Positions 28,008 through 37,106 of a stretch of 64,000 nt of DNA are shown here, one piece after another. A program made the translations under genes and the position numbers. The notes below the pieces were generated by a model. The model saw nothing but the letters and a program-made list of their open reading frames with translations, had not been told where the DNA came from and did no database searches. The stretch comes from Nostoc sp. UHCC 0302 (GTDB taxonomy: Bacteria; Cyanobacteriota; Cyanobacteriia; Cyanobacteriales; Nostocaceae). Every line of letters starts with the position of its first letter. The first letter of the stretch is position 1. The stretch spans positions 6,116,001 to 6,180,000 of the forward strand of contig NZ_CP151099.1 in assembly GCF_038096175.1 (NCBI RefSeq). The letters run 5' to 3'.

Positions 28008-28250
28008 ATGAGCAGTGCTGCAACGACGGTTATCCGAGTCAATCTGAAAAGAGCCAAAGAGGTAGCCGAAGAGTGGGAGCAAGCTTCATACACTGAACTC
28101 AGCGCTTACTGTTTGGAGATTTTGCAGGAAATAGGATGTCCCAATACTGAACTTCCAAGTAATTTACAAACCCGTGAGCAACAGCTAAATTTTATCACAG
28201 GCTTTGCATCTTATGCTTTTGGTGAGGTAGTAACATCTTCTAAAAGATAA
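28008..28250 (+). CDS. Small conserved-looking hypothetical protein, 80 residues
   Basis: The ATG at 28008 is preceded by GAAGG at a suitable distance and starts MSSAATTVIRVNLKRAKEV. The frame is open from 27912, but the earlier part reads as non-coding. The protein is soluble and helical with an N-terminal strand. It is not recognised, and no partner gene is obvious. Confidence 0.5.
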   Translation: MSSAATTVIRVNLKRAKEVAEEWEQASYTELSAYCLEILQEIGCPNTELPSNLQTREQQLNFITGFASYAFGEVVTSSKR

Positions 28251-28633
28251 TAATCCGCACCAAAATTTACTTGTGTTTAGATTCTTTAGATGGTATGGAA
28301 AGCTAGGTTCTGGTTAGGTTGTCAATACCCACGAGATATCGGGGTAGTTTCACAAAAAAGGATAATGCTGATTTAGTTTCCACGCGCAAATATTTCTAGA
28401 AACTACGAAACGCACGGTCAAAAGATTTACGTTTAGAATTTAAGTGCATAAAATTGTTTAAACTTTTTAACTGAAACCTGATGAAATTCGAGATTATGAA
28501 TAAAAATTGTATGAACTTATTGCAATTCTTTACAGAAAACACATCATTCTATTGCAGTTTGTAAATATTTTTTGGATGTGCAAGGAATATTCCTTTAGAC
28601 TGAATCCAATTGAAAAGATTGGGATAAACACAA
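28251..28633. other. Intergenic region, nothing seen
   Basis: AT-rich sequence between two small hypothetical genes. No hairpin, repeat or coding frame is convincing. Confidence 0.4.
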
Positions 28634-28954
28634 ATGCATTCGGTAAATCTATTTTGTCACGAATTTGTAGTTGCTGTTTCTTTTGTAGCTTGTATTCTGG
28701 GAATAGCGTTACTTTGGGACGGAAAGCAGCAAAAAGATGAGATAGAAGAAACAGAACGAATTCTTTTTAGAATGAGCTTCACTTACTGGCTAGTTTACTG
28801 TGTTGCTTTTGGCATTGAGAAAATAGTTTTACCTGATTGGGAAACTGTGTTAATGAGTTTAAAAATAACTACTGCTTTGTCATATTTTTTAACATTTTCT
28901 TGTATTCTCAGTTTGCCACTACACAAATTTGCAGTACACCGTGTTGAAGAATAG
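28634..28954 (+). CDS. Small membrane protein, 106 residues, unknown
   Basis: Three hydrophobic segments are visible (about 9-28, 45-62 and 76-97), separated by a charged loop with KQQKDEIEETERI. I do not recognise the family. The start is the first ATG after a stop-rich stretch and no ribosome binding site stands out, so the gene itself is moderately supported. Confidence 0.5.
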   Translation: MHSVNLFCHEFVVAVSFVACILGIALLWDGKQQKDEIEETERILFRMSFTYWLVYCVAFGIEKIVLPDWETVLMSLKITTALSYFLTFSCILSLPLHKFAVHRVEE

Positions 28955-29093
28955 CCAACTATTGTGGAGAATGCAAAATTAAAGGCACTATAACTGAAGT
29001 AAATTGCTCAAAATAATGGTGTCTCAAGCTTTGCACTACGTGTTTCGACTTAAAAATTGTAATAACAATAATTTTATGGCGTTAGGGAAGCTC

Positions 29094-29414
29094 TTACAAT
29101 AAAAGGTTCGCTAACGCCATTTCGAGTTGTTTCTGCTCCAAAGTTGTTAAAATGAACACCTCTTGTACCGTTTTACCCTGCCGAGCGAGAACTTTATAGC
29201 CCCCTCGAATTGGTACAGACACGCGGAGTTGCATTTTAGGACTATGACCTCTCACCCGCCCAATCACTCCTGGGGTAACGGTTTGAATGCCATCCTGCTG
29301 ACACAGACGTTCTAAAATGGGGATAAGACCAGAAATGTGAGTTGAGTGATTCCAAACTAGTCTGCCAGATTTTTGAGAAGCCGCCTGGCCGGGATTGACG
29401 GTGGGTTTACCCAT
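29094..29414 (-). CDS. DUF2103 family protein
   Basis: The 106-residue protein from the ATG at 29414 matches DUF2103: GRLVWNHSTHISGLIPILER, then GVIGRVRGHSPKMQLRVSVP and a C-terminal helix. The family is described as possibly metal-binding, and conserved His residues (WNHSTHI) are visible. It starts 5 bp after the clpS stop, so the two are co-translated. The frame extends up to 29507 in overlap with clpS, but that part is clpS sequence in another frame. Confidence 0.85.
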   Translation of the reverse strand: MGKPTVNPGQAASQKSGRLVWNHSTHISGLIPILERLCQQDGIQTVTPGVIGRVRGHSPKMQLRVSVPIRGGYKVLARQGKTVQEVFILTTLEQKQLEMALANLLL

Positions 29415-29419
29415 TTTGA

Positions 29420-29740
29420 TTAAGCCGCTTCTAGAGGTGCCATTGTTAAACCAGCTCGACGTAACTGCTGGTGATAGAGTTCCGCAGGTTCTTGTGGGCC
29501 AACCCAAACGATCGCTTGACCCTCAAAGTGTACCTGATTAGTCAGATCCCAGGCGCGATCGCCTGTCATCCCCGGAATATACTTTAGCAAACATTCAGCA
29601 ACGTGTTGAAATGTATTAAAATCATCATTCAACACAATTACTTTGTAATTGGGATAAGGTTTTTGAGTAACTTGATTAGACCGTTCAGGAGCTACAGTTG
29701 GTGCTGTGGCCATCCCGTAAACAGCTGCTGAAAGTGTCAT
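29420..29740 (-). CDS. clpS: ClpS adaptor of the Clp protease
   Basis: The protein has the ClpS core YKVIVLNDDFNTFQHVAECL, followed by GDRAWDLTNQVHFEG and a closing helix. ClpS delivers N-degron substrates to the ClpA/ClpC chaperone. The DD pair and the later conserved His of the substrate pocket (VHFEG) are present. The start is uncertain: ATG at 29740 (106 residues) or 29713 gives a normal length, while the open GTG at 29782 is less likely. It is in an operon with the DUF2103 gene. Confidence 0.88.
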   Translation of the reverse strand: MTLSAAVYGMATAPTVAPERSNQVTQKPYPNYKVIVLNDDFNTFQHVAECLLKYIPGMTGDRAWDLTNQVHFEGQAIVWVGPQEPAELYHQQLRRAGLTMAPLEAA

Positions 29741-29805
29741 AACCATAGAACTATGAGTCAACAGGACTTTACAAAAGTACACTACAAATTACTAGTTTAG
29801 TATAT

Positions 29806-29865
29806 TGTCATTTGTCATTGGTCATTAGTCATTAGTATCAATGACAAAGGACAAATGACAAATGA
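29806..29865. repeat. Heptamer repeat pair forming an inverted repeat
   Basis: Units of the type GTCATTG/GTCATTA at 29810-29838 face units of the type ATGACAAAGGACAA at 29839-29863, so the array can fold on itself. It sits directly after the FAD oxidoreductase gene (minus strand) and may double as its terminator. Related units occur at 44030-44062 and 52270-52300. Confidence 0.7.
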
Positions 29866-29869
29866 GTAT

Positions 29870-31924
29870 CTACCGCCAATTCTCCCAGTTTTCGTTAAAA
29901 ATCGATGTATCGGGGAAAGCAGTAGGGTTGCCATTTTGCTTCAACAGCCGTTTGAGCGCTTCCAATTGTGGTTCTGATTTAGGCAAGTCATCGACCAGTT
30001 GGTAGGGTGCAACAGAATTTTTAATGGCAAAAGCAGCAACAGTTCCCGCAGCTGCGCCAGCAGACCATTCAAAGGAGTGTACCCGATAAGCAGCAGCGGC
30101 AATGTGACTGGTAGCAATGCTTTTACCTCCTACTAGCAAATTGTCAATTTTTTGCGGAATCATTGCTCTGAGAGCAATTTGAAAGGGATATGCTTGCCCA
30201 GCACCACGCCTTTCACCGGGACGTTCTTGATTACCAGGAGTTTCGGGCGGGCTTTTTACCATGCAAGGATGGAAGTCTATAGCGTAGTGACCAATACCAA
30301 CAGCATCAGGGAAGATGGTAGAACGAGTCCGTCGCATCGCCTGTTCTGGCGAAATTTTACCTTCTATTACTGATACTGCTTCTAAACCAGCTAACGCTGC
30401 TTTTAACTGGCGATACATCTCTGCTGGTAGAGTTTTACGGTAATACTCATCATTGTAATCGCGGCGAGAAATATCAATTTCCCAGATACCAAAACCAGAA
30501 GGTTGTCCCCAACTTGGACGTCCAATAATCCGGCGTCCTTCCCGCATATACGGATATTTTGATAAGCCATGTACTGTCCCCATTGGGGAATTTAGCCCTG
30601 TTAATAGGCGATTATTTAATCGCGGTTGCTTGACACCATTCCCCAGTTGAGAATCTGTTGTCCCAGCCACTAGCCAGTAATAGAACGAGAGTGCGTTCTC
30701 TTCAGCTTTGCCGAGGCTTTCTTTCCGCAGTCCTCCCATCCAACCACCAGGCTTTAACTGCCCGGTAGCTTGTAACTGTTGACGAGTATAAACTAGGTTA
30801 TCAGCAGCGGTTCCAGGGCGGTAGTCGTTACCCCAAGTCCAGTTTTGCATGGAGATGTCCCCTGGTGTGGGCGCAGTAAACTTAACGCCACCGAATTGTG
30901 CTGGTTTCCCTTTGTTGGGACTCCAAATGCGACGGTAGGTGAATAATAAATCAAAGTTCGCCAGTCGTGTTAATTCATAACTGAAATATGGTGAGTATTG
31001 TGAATAAAATGGTGGCATTGCCTGCTGTTGCGCTTCCTTAGTTGACTCCATTGCAAAGGTGTAGGTAAATCCTTGCGTGCAGTACGGGTCGTTTGTGCTG
31101 CTAGAAGCAGAAGGTTCTAGGTAGGAACGAGCATCAATACCTAATCGGTAAGGGACATCAGCAAGGGCGATAATTTCTCCGGTTTCGCTAGTGTCTACAA
31201 CATACCAAGAGGCGTTGCTTTTTGATGGCTTAGGAACGAAGCGAATAATGGTTTTAGTAAACCGAGAGGTGTTGTAGTATCGATATGCGTCTTCAATGCT
31301 TTGAGATAAAGTAAAAGTATTTAAAGGTGGTGCGCCTTTTGCTGCTTGATGTTGGATAGCGATCGCACTATTAATTATTTTGCCATTAGTACTAATTTCT
31401 AAGTCTTTAATTACCGTGTTCGGAAACCATTGCAACTTGCCTTTGCCCTGCTTTTCAGCATCTTTGAGCATCTGATTCAAAATGTTGTGAGCATCGCGGG
31501 GAAGAAAGCAAGCTTCACTTACCCAGCAGTCGCCAGGGTTGAGTTTGCCGTACTTGCGCCCAATGCGGTTTCGCAATTCCAGGTAGCCGCGAGAATAGAA
31601 TTTAAGCGATCGCTGCGTTGGTCGTTCGTCTAATGCAGATGTACCTTGAGCCGAAATCTGTCCCCCCAACCAATCGGTAATTTCCGTTAAGCAAACTGTT
31701 CTGCCTGCTAGTAAGCCTTCGTAAGCTGTGGCGACGCCAGAAAGTCCGCCACCTACAACTAAAATCTCACAATTGACGCTTTTATCGGGAGTTACTGGTG
31801 GCGCTGCCATTACGCTTTCTGCACCAGGAAAAGCGAGCGTAAAATAAGGTGCAATCAAAGTTGATATTAAACTGAGACTGAACAACGAGGTCAAACTATA
31901 AGCTACTTTGTGTCTACTCTTCAT
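29870..31924 (-). CDS. Exported FAD-dependent oxidoreductase
   Basis: From the ATG at 31924 (AAAGGA upstream) the protein has 684 residues. It has a signal peptide (about 1-40), then the dinucleotide-binding motif VVGGGLSGVATAYEGLLAGR near 52 and an FAD_oxidored-type domain with WLGGQISAQG. The C-terminal part has LLVGGKSIATSHIAAAAYR, the second FAD-contact region of the family. Substrates of such exported flavoproteins are unknown. The frame extends to a TTG at 31945, which is less likely. Confidence 0.85.
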   Translation of the reverse strand: MKSRHKVAYSLTSLFSLSLISTLIAPYFTLAFPGAESVMAAPPVTPDKSVNCEILVVGGGLSGVATAYEGLLAGRTVCLTEITDWLGGQISAQGTSALDERPTQRSLKFYSRGYLELRNRIGRKYGKLNPGDCWVSEACFLPRDAHNILNQMLKDAEKQGKGKLQWFPNTVIKDLEISTNGKIINSAIAIQHQAAKGAPPLNTFTLSQSIEDAYRYYNTSRFTKTIIRFVPKPSKSNASWYVVDTSETGEIIALADVPYRLGIDARSYLEPSASSSTNDPYCTQGFTYTFAMESTKEAQQQAMPPFYSQYSPYFSYELTRLANFDLLFTYRRIWSPNKGKPAQFGGVKFTAPTPGDISMQNWTWGNDYRPGTAADNLVYTRQQLQATGQLKPGGWMGGLRKESLGKAEENALSFYYWLVAGTTDSQLGNGVKQPRLNNRLLTGLNSPMGTVHGLSKYPYMREGRRIIGRPSWGQPSGFGIWEIDISRRDYNDEYYRKTLPAEMYRQLKAALAGLEAVSVIEGKISPEQAMRRTRSTIFPDAVGIGHYAIDFHPCMVKSPPETPGNQERPGERRGAGQAYPFQIALRAMIPQKIDNLLVGGKSIATSHIAAAAYRVHSFEWSAGAAAGTVAAFAIKNSVAPYQLVDDLPKSEPQLEALKRLLKQNGNPTAFPDTSIFNENWENWR

Positions 31925-32216
31925 GGTTAAATAAATCCTTTCCAAGCCTGTGCCACCTTGTAGACGGTAACATTCGCGAAATGTTCATCACAAGGTTATT
32001 ATCCTTACGTGAATCTTAAATATTTGCTCTTTCCACATATTGCCAGCATTTCAGGTTTGCCAAAATATTTTGGCAAGAATCCAAAAAGTATTAAATTGGC
32101 TTTCTAGCTCCAGATAACTACCTAGAAAAATAGAATGCAACCTTCTAATAAACTTTTATGAAAGTAAAATATTTCCAAATTATATTCAAATAAACTTATT
32201 CTCAGAGTTCAGTTCT

Positions 32217-32834
32217 ATGAATGAGCAAGCAACGGATGATATATCAGGAAAAGTATTATCCATGCCAGATGCAGAAATTACTTTTTATCGCAATTTTTTC
32301 AGCCCCCAAGAGAGTGATGAACTGTTTAGAGTTCTGCATCATGAAATCAAATGGCGACAAGATAAAATGAATATCTACGGTAAAGAAGTAAATTTGCCGA
32401 GAAAGACTGCTTGGTATGGAGACAAAGGTCACTCATATTCATTTTCAGGTATTCATCTTGAGCCTGAACTTTGGACACCAACTTTGCTAGAAGTGAAAGA
32501 GCGGATTGAGAAAATTGCAAAAACTCAATTTAACAGTGTTCTTCTTAATCTTTACCGCGATGGTAATGATGGAATCTCTTGGCATACCGATGCAGAAAAA
32601 GAGCTAGGGAAAAATCCTGTGATTGGTTCTGTCAGCTTTGGTGGAGCTAGGAGGTTTATGCTTAGACACAAGCACAATAAAGATTTGAAAGCGGAAGTTG
32701 AGTTAACACATGGCAGCTTTCTACTCATGGCTGGTACAACACAGCATTTCTGGCAGCATCAGATTCCAAAAACAGCGAAGAAGGTTGAACCCAGAATTAA
32801 CTTGACTTTCAGAGTAATTCTGCCTATCTGCTAA
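32217..32834 (+). CDS. AlkB-like 2-oxoglutarate/Fe(II)-dependent dioxygenase
   Basis: The 205-residue protein has the AlkB jelly-roll signatures: the iron ligands HTD in SWHTDAEKELG near 121-123, a second His in the MAGTTQHFWQH segment, and RINLTFR near 193 for 2-oxoglutarate. It most resembles the AlkB/ALKBH2-3 group that removes alkyl groups from DNA or RNA. With the ogt gene at 13.5 kb, it is the second alkylation-repair function in the window. It is followed directly by the 21-bp tandem repeat. Confidence 0.9.
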   Translation: MNEQATDDISGKVLSMPDAEITFYRNFFSPQESDELFRVLHHEIKWRQDKMNIYGKEVNLPRKTAWYGDKGHSYSFSGIHLEPELWTPTLLEVKERIEKIAKTQFNSVLLNLYRDGNDGISWHTDAEKELGKNPVIGSVSFGGARRFMLRHKHNKDLKAEVELTHGSFLLMAGTTQHFWQHQIPKTAKKVEPRINLTFRVILPIC

Positions 32835-32840
32835 TATTCG

Positions 32841-33092
32841 TTGGTTCAGAACACAAGTCTGTTGGTTCAGAACACAAGTCTGTTGGTTCAGAATACAAGT
32901 CTGTTGGTTCAGAACACAAGTTCATTGGTTCAGAATACAAGTTCGTTGGTTCAGAATACAAGTCTGTTGGTTCAGAATACAAGTTCGTTGGTTCAGAATA
33001 CAAGTTCGTTGGTTCAGAATACAAGTTCGTTGGTTCAGAATACAAGTTCGTTGGTTCAGAATACAAGTCTGTTGGTTCAGAATACAAGTTCG
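32841..33092. repeat. Twelve tandem copies of a 21-bp unit
   Basis: The unit reads TTGGTTCAGAAYACAAG followed by a variable TCTG, TTCG or TTCA. Twelve contiguous copies occupy exactly 252 bp, with changes confined to two places in the unit. Because 21 is a multiple of three, several frames on both strands stay open (for example reading Ser-Glu-Pro-Thr repeats), but none has a plausible start context. There are no spacers, so it is a minisatellite and not a CRISPR array. Confidence 0.95.
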
Positions 33093-33347
33093 TAGCGATC
33101 GCCTGAGTAAAGCCATCATTACCCAGTTAAAATCGATAATACTCTGAGACAACTAAATATCCTTATTCACATAATAGACAATTTGTACAGTGCATTAAGT
33201 TCTATAATTATCCGAACTCGATATAAAATCTATGCTCAGTGTCAGCTTAGGCAAGCGGAAGCGATAATAGGATTCAGTATTCTGTTATAGATTGGAGAGA
33301 AGCACGCCGCTTCAAAATCTGACCAATGAATGGGGATGGTTGTAATG

Positions 33348-35492
33348 AAGAGCAAAAATCCAATAGTCTTTGCCCTAGTATTGAAAAGCGCTCTTGTCTT
33401 TTCACCTTTGCTGTTGTCCGCTGGTATTGCTAGTGGACAACTCACACCATCCCCAACGCTGACACCTACTCCGGCTTTATCGAATCAGGAGCGGGAAGAA
33501 TTGCTGCGACTGCGAGCGGAAAAGCGAATTCAACAGCAAGTCCAATCTGATTTAAATCGCGCTTTTAGCCGTACAACCATCCTGCTTAATGTCTGGTTAG
33601 TAATATTAAGTTTATTTCCGGTTGCAGTAATCGCTTTATTTTGGCTATTACGACGGGTGGTTATCCGTGAAATTGCTGATAGAGCAATCAAACAAATACA
33701 GGGATTAGAAAACTTACAAAATCAGCTAACTACCGTTAAGCAAGATGCTGAAAACCTGATTCAAGAAGCTAAAAATATAAATTTTCACCTACAACAGCAA
33801 GCTGATACTTTACAACAAAAGATAAAAATTGAACACGAAAATTTATCTTTACTTACATCTGATTTATCTCAAACAAAAGTACAGGTGTTAACGAAGTTAG
33901 AAACTGAACTCAAAAAATCTCAACAAAATATAGAAACTTTAGAGTCAGAATTTGCTACTAGGTTATCTAAGTTAGAATTAGATGCTCAACAACAAACCGA
34001 TATAGCACTGGAAAATCTTGGAAAGTTAGCATCAAATTTGAGAGAGGAGCTTGCTAACTTAAAGTTAGGTACGCAGCAACAGCAAGAATTAACAGTTGCT
34101 GATTTAGAACAATCCAAGTCTGAGTTTATATCTCAATTATCTGAATTTCAAGCTGAAGCTCAAACACAAAAAGATATAACTATTGATAGTTTAGCTAAAT
34201 TACAGTCAGAATTTGCTTCTCAATTATCTGAATTTCAGGTTGAAGCTCAAACACAAAAAGCTAAAAGTATTGATAATTTAGCACAATTACAGTCAGAATT
34301 TGCTTCGCAACTAGCCGAGTTACAAGCTGACGCTATAAAGCAAAAGGATATCACGTTTGAGAATCTAGGAAAAGTACATAGTCAATTGAAATCTGAACTA
34401 TCTAACTTACAGCTAGATGGTCAGGAGCAAAAGAATAAAATTATAGAAAGTTTAGAAAAGTCGCAATCAGAATTCGCTTTGCAATTATCTGAATTACAAG
34501 CTGATGCTCAAAAACATAAAGAGGTAATAATTGAAAATTTAGAAAAATCGGGTTCAGAAATTACTATCAAATTTTCAGAGTTGCAGAATAACGCTCAACA
34601 TCAAAAAAATCTGCTTTTGGAAAAGCTAAATAAATTAGAAATAGAGTTTGCCAATCAACTTTCTGATTTACAATTAGATACCCAAGAAAGAAAGGATTTA
34701 ATACTTCAGGAACTGAGTGAAATCACATCTGAAAATATCTCAGAAACAGTGAATTCGGAAGTTGAGGAGAACATAGAGGAACAGCCACAGCCGGAAGTGA
34801 GTGCAGATGATTATGTAAAAGAGGCTGATTTCCTATTCTCTGAAAAACAATATGAAGATGCGATCGCAGCTTACAATAAAGCAGTCCAAATCCAGCCTGA
34901 TGATGCTGTTGCTTGGTTTAAGCGTGGTCTGACTCTGGCAAGGTTAAAACGCTATAAAGATGCGATCGCCTCTTATGATAAAGCCATAGACCTTAATCCA
35001 GATAATCATCAAGCTTGGTGCGATCGTGGTGTGGCTTTTGGCTATTTACGCCAGGATCAACAAGCTTTTGCCTCTTTTGATCAAGCTACACAAGTGAAGC
35101 CTAATGATGCTGTTGCTTGGTTAAATCGCGGTCTGGCGCTGATAGAATTGGAAGAATACGAAGAGGCGATCGCTTCTTTTGATCAAGTCTTGCAAATCCA
35201 ACCTAATTTACCGAAAGCCTGGGATAAACGCGGTTATAGTTTGGTGAGATTGGGACAAGATGATGAAGCGATCGCTAGTTTTAATAAAGCTTTGGAAATT
35301 AAACCAGATTATGGTAGTGCTTGTTACAATAAAGCAGCTTGTTATGCATTGCAAAGACAAGTTGAATTAGCCTTAGAAAGTCTACGACAAGCAATTGAAA
35401 TTAATCCTAGATATAAGGAAGAGGCAGAATCTGACCTAGATTTTGATGACATAGCAGCAGATAAGCGTTTTAGGCAGTTGATTACAGGATGA
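33348..35492 (+). CDS. Membrane-anchored coiled-coil protein with C-terminal TPR repeats
   Basis: From the ATG at 33348 the protein has a signal peptide (about 1-30) and a membrane segment (about 80-102). A coiled coil of over 350 residues contains about nine copies of a 29-residue unit (SEFASQLSELQADAQ type). Six to seven TPR repeats follow (about 490-690; YNKAVQIQPDDAVAWFKRG). The frame opens at 33330, but the Met at 33348 begins a better signal peptide. Such proteins are scaffolds, and no catalytic domain is present. A palindromic terminator follows at 35494. Confidence 0.82.
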   Translation, partial: KSKNPIVFALVLKSALVFSPLLLSAGIASGQLTPSPTLTPTPALSNQEREELLRLRAEKRIQQQVQSDLNRAFSRTTILLNVWLVILSLFPVAVIALFWLLRRVVIREIADRAIKQIQGLENLQNQLTTVKQDAENLIQEAKNINFHLQQQADTLQQKIKIEHENLSLLTSDLSQTKVQVLTKLETELKKSQQNIETLESEFATRLSKLELDAQQQTDIALENLGKLASNLREELANLKLGTQQQQELTVADLEQSKSEFISQLSEFQAEAQTQKDITIDSLAKLQSEFASQLSEFQVEAQTQKAKSIDNLAQLQSEFASQLAELQADAIKQKDITFENLGKVHSQLKSELSNLQLDGQEQKNKIIESLEKSQSEFALQLSELQADAQKHKEVIIENLEKSGSEITIKFSELQNNAQHQKNLLLEKLNKLEIEFANQLSDLQLDTQERKDLILQELSEITSENISETVNSEVEENIEEQPQPEVSADDYVKEADFLFSEKQYEDAIAAYNKAVQIQPDDAVAWFKRGLTLARLKRYKDAIASYDKAIDLNPDNHQAWCDRGVAFGYLRQDQQAFASFDQATQVKPNDAVAWLNRGLALIELEEYEEAIASFDQVLQIQPNLPKAWDKRGYSLVRLGQDDEAIASFNKALEIKPDYGSACYNKAACYALQRQVELALESLRQAIEINPRYKEEAESDLDFDDIAADKRFRQLITG

Positions 35493-35493
35493 A

Positions 35494-35524
35494 TGTAGAG
35501 ACGTTGCAGTGTAACGTCTCTACA
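35494..35524. terminator. Palindromic repeat acting as a likely terminator
   Basis: TGTAGAGACGTT (35494-35505) and AACGTCTCTACA (35513-35524) form a 12-bp stem with a 7-nt loop, 2 bp after the TPR gene stop and before the convergent KTSC gene. Near-identical copies occur at 51406-51436 and, degenerate, at 45440-45460, so it is an interspersed repeat used in terminator positions. Confidence 0.7.
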
Positions 35525-35549
35525 CGTATGAAATGTTTACAAATAATCT

Positions 35550-35978
35550 TTAACAATAGTTATCAATTTCATCATTTATGCGATCGCACTCATATCTGCC
35601 TTTAATTTCTTCATTAAAATATCTACCAATAGAATCTGCTGATTGTAAATCTTCCCAAGTGTCTAACTCTACTCCTGAATACTGATATACTGCTCCACTT
35701 TGAAACTCAACCTGCAAAATTTGTTCGTCGTCATCGTAGCCGACAGCGCTGGCCATAGATGAGCTAATTGGTAACATGGCAATTGGTTCTTCTGCAAAAG
35801 GAAGCTCAGGCGTTTGAGAGACAATCTCGCTGAGTTCTTGCAATCCTTCATAAGCTTGAACTGGTGCAAGAATTTCTAGTAACTCGATTTCGTCGCCTCG
35901 GTCGAGCAACAATTGCAAATATCCGTCAGAGTGAGCGATCGCTACTAAACTGCTCAAGTCTACCTTAGATAGCCTCAT
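35550..35978 (-). CDS. KTSC-domain protein
   Basis: The 142-residue protein has a C-terminal KTSC domain (about 75-135): ISSSMASAVGYDDDEQILQV, then FQSGAVYQYSGVELDTWEDL and a final SIGRYFNEEIKGRYEC. The domain is named after a lysyl-tRNA synthetase family that carries it and may bind nucleic acid. The first 70 residues form a helical region that I do not recognise. The gene is monocistronic. Confidence 0.85.
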   Translation of the reverse strand: MRLSKVDLSSLVAIAHSDGYLQLLLDRGDEIELLEILAPVQAYEGLQELSEIVSQTPELPFAEEPIAMLPISSSMASAVGYDDDEQILQVEFQSGAVYQYSGVELDTWEDLQSADSIGRYFNEEIKGRYECDRINDEIDNYC

Positions 35979-36072
35979 TTATTTGCTCTCCTATTGGCGT
36001 AGTCGGGAGTATTGAATTCTTATGCAATACAGAAAATTTATAGTACAAATATACTATAAAAGTGTCCGGTTG

Positions 36073-36918
36073 TCAAATTTCTTCGCTATGAGGTTTGCGA
36101 CCAAAGGTATAAAAGATTGTGATATCGTTCCAAATGCCTTGTTCAGTCACTAATGCTTCTAATTGTGTTGCAAACTCCGCCTTAACTTGCTCTAGTTGCT
36201 CAGATGAAAGTTGCGAAAGAGGATTTGGGAATTGTCCTGGTGCTGGATGAGAACCTCCAGACCACATCTGCTTTGCCTGCTCTAGACTAATATAGAATCC
36301 ATTTTGCTCAACCTTAATTTCAATCGCCTCAAAGCCTGCTGTTGCTAGTAAATCATGGCACTTTTCAACTGTGCCTGTTGGTTTATTAAATGCCAGTGAA
36401 ATCCCATACTTTTCGACAACCTTTTGTACAGTCACTCCTTCGACAAAAGCAGTGTCTGCAAATGCATGAAAGCCAATTAGGCCTCCAGGTTTGAGCAATT
36501 GATGCCAAAGGCGTAATGTATTGGGAATGTCAGCCATCCAAATCAGGGCTGAGGAACACAGGACAACATCAAAAGTATTGGCTGAAAAGTTCAAATTCTC
36601 GGCATCTGCGAGTATAAGCTCAATATTACTCAGCCCTAAAGCCTCAACTTTGCGTTTTGCCTGTTCAAGCATACCAGCTGAAATATCCACTCCTACAACT
36701 CGTCCTTCAGAACCTACAAGTTGCGCTGCTTCAATCGCCACCATACCTGTACCAGTAGCAATGTCTAAAACCTGCTGTCCTCGGTTGATTTGTGCATACT
36801 CAATTAGACGATGTGCAATTTCAGGATGCCAATCACCATCATCATAAGTTTGGCTTCTACGACTGTATAAATCTGCAATTTCTTGCTTATGTTGATTTAA
36901 ATCAATTTCTTGATTCAT
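36073..36918 (-). CDS. SAM-dependent methyltransferase, UbiE-like class I
   Basis: From the Met at 36918 (281 residues) the protein begins NQEIDLNQHKQEIADLYSRR and has SAM motif I VLDIATGTGMVAIEAA near 49, VGVDISAGMLEQAK, and motif IV FDVVLCSSALIWM near 115. It resembles the UbiE/COQ5 class, but the substrate cannot be inferred. The frame is open up to 37050, but the extra 44 residues lack family similarity. Confidence 0.83.
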   Translation of the reverse strand: MNQEIDLNQHKQEIADLYSRRSQTYDDGDWHPEIAHRLIEYAQINRGQQVLDIATGTGMVAIEAAQLVGSEGRVVGVDISAGMLEQAKRKVEALGLSNIELILADAENLNFSANTFDVVLCSSALIWMADIPNTLRLWHQLLKPGGLIGFHAFADTAFVEGVTVQKVVEKYGISLAFNKPTGTVEKCHDLLATAGFEAIEIKVEQNGFYISLEQAKQMWSGGSHPAPGQFPNPLSQLSSEQLEQVKAEFATQLEALVTEQGIWNDITIFYTFGRKPHSEEI

Positions 36919-37062
36919 AGTTCTTTTGCAAACAGTTATTAATTTGGCATTGCTGAATTTAGATATGAAATGCAAAAATCGGGTACTCTCAATTCTTGCT
37001 ATCTGCGTCTCTGCGTGAAACAAATTCATATTCTCACTCAGCAACGCCATTAATTTGATGGT

Positions 37063-37100
37063 TTCGTAGTTGCGCTTTAGCGCTAAAGCGCAACTACGAA
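37063..37100. repeat. Perfect 38-bp palindrome
   Basis: Left arm TTCGTAGTTGCGCTTTAGC (37063-37081) is mirrored exactly by 37082-37100 with no loop. It starts 6 bp beyond the leuA stop and could terminate leuA transcription. A degenerate copy lies at 5938-5979. Perfect arms suggest recent copying. Confidence 0.9.
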
Positions 37101-37106
37101 CAAAAG

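Noticed and set aside
32841-33092. Regular repeats considered as a CRISPR array
   Set aside because: The 21-bp units are directly contiguous, with no unique spacers between them, and no cas genes lie nearby.
32824-33152. Open frames across the 21-bp repeats as genes on both strands
   Set aside because: Frames stay open only because the unit is a multiple of three; there is no start signal, and frames on both strands are equally open.
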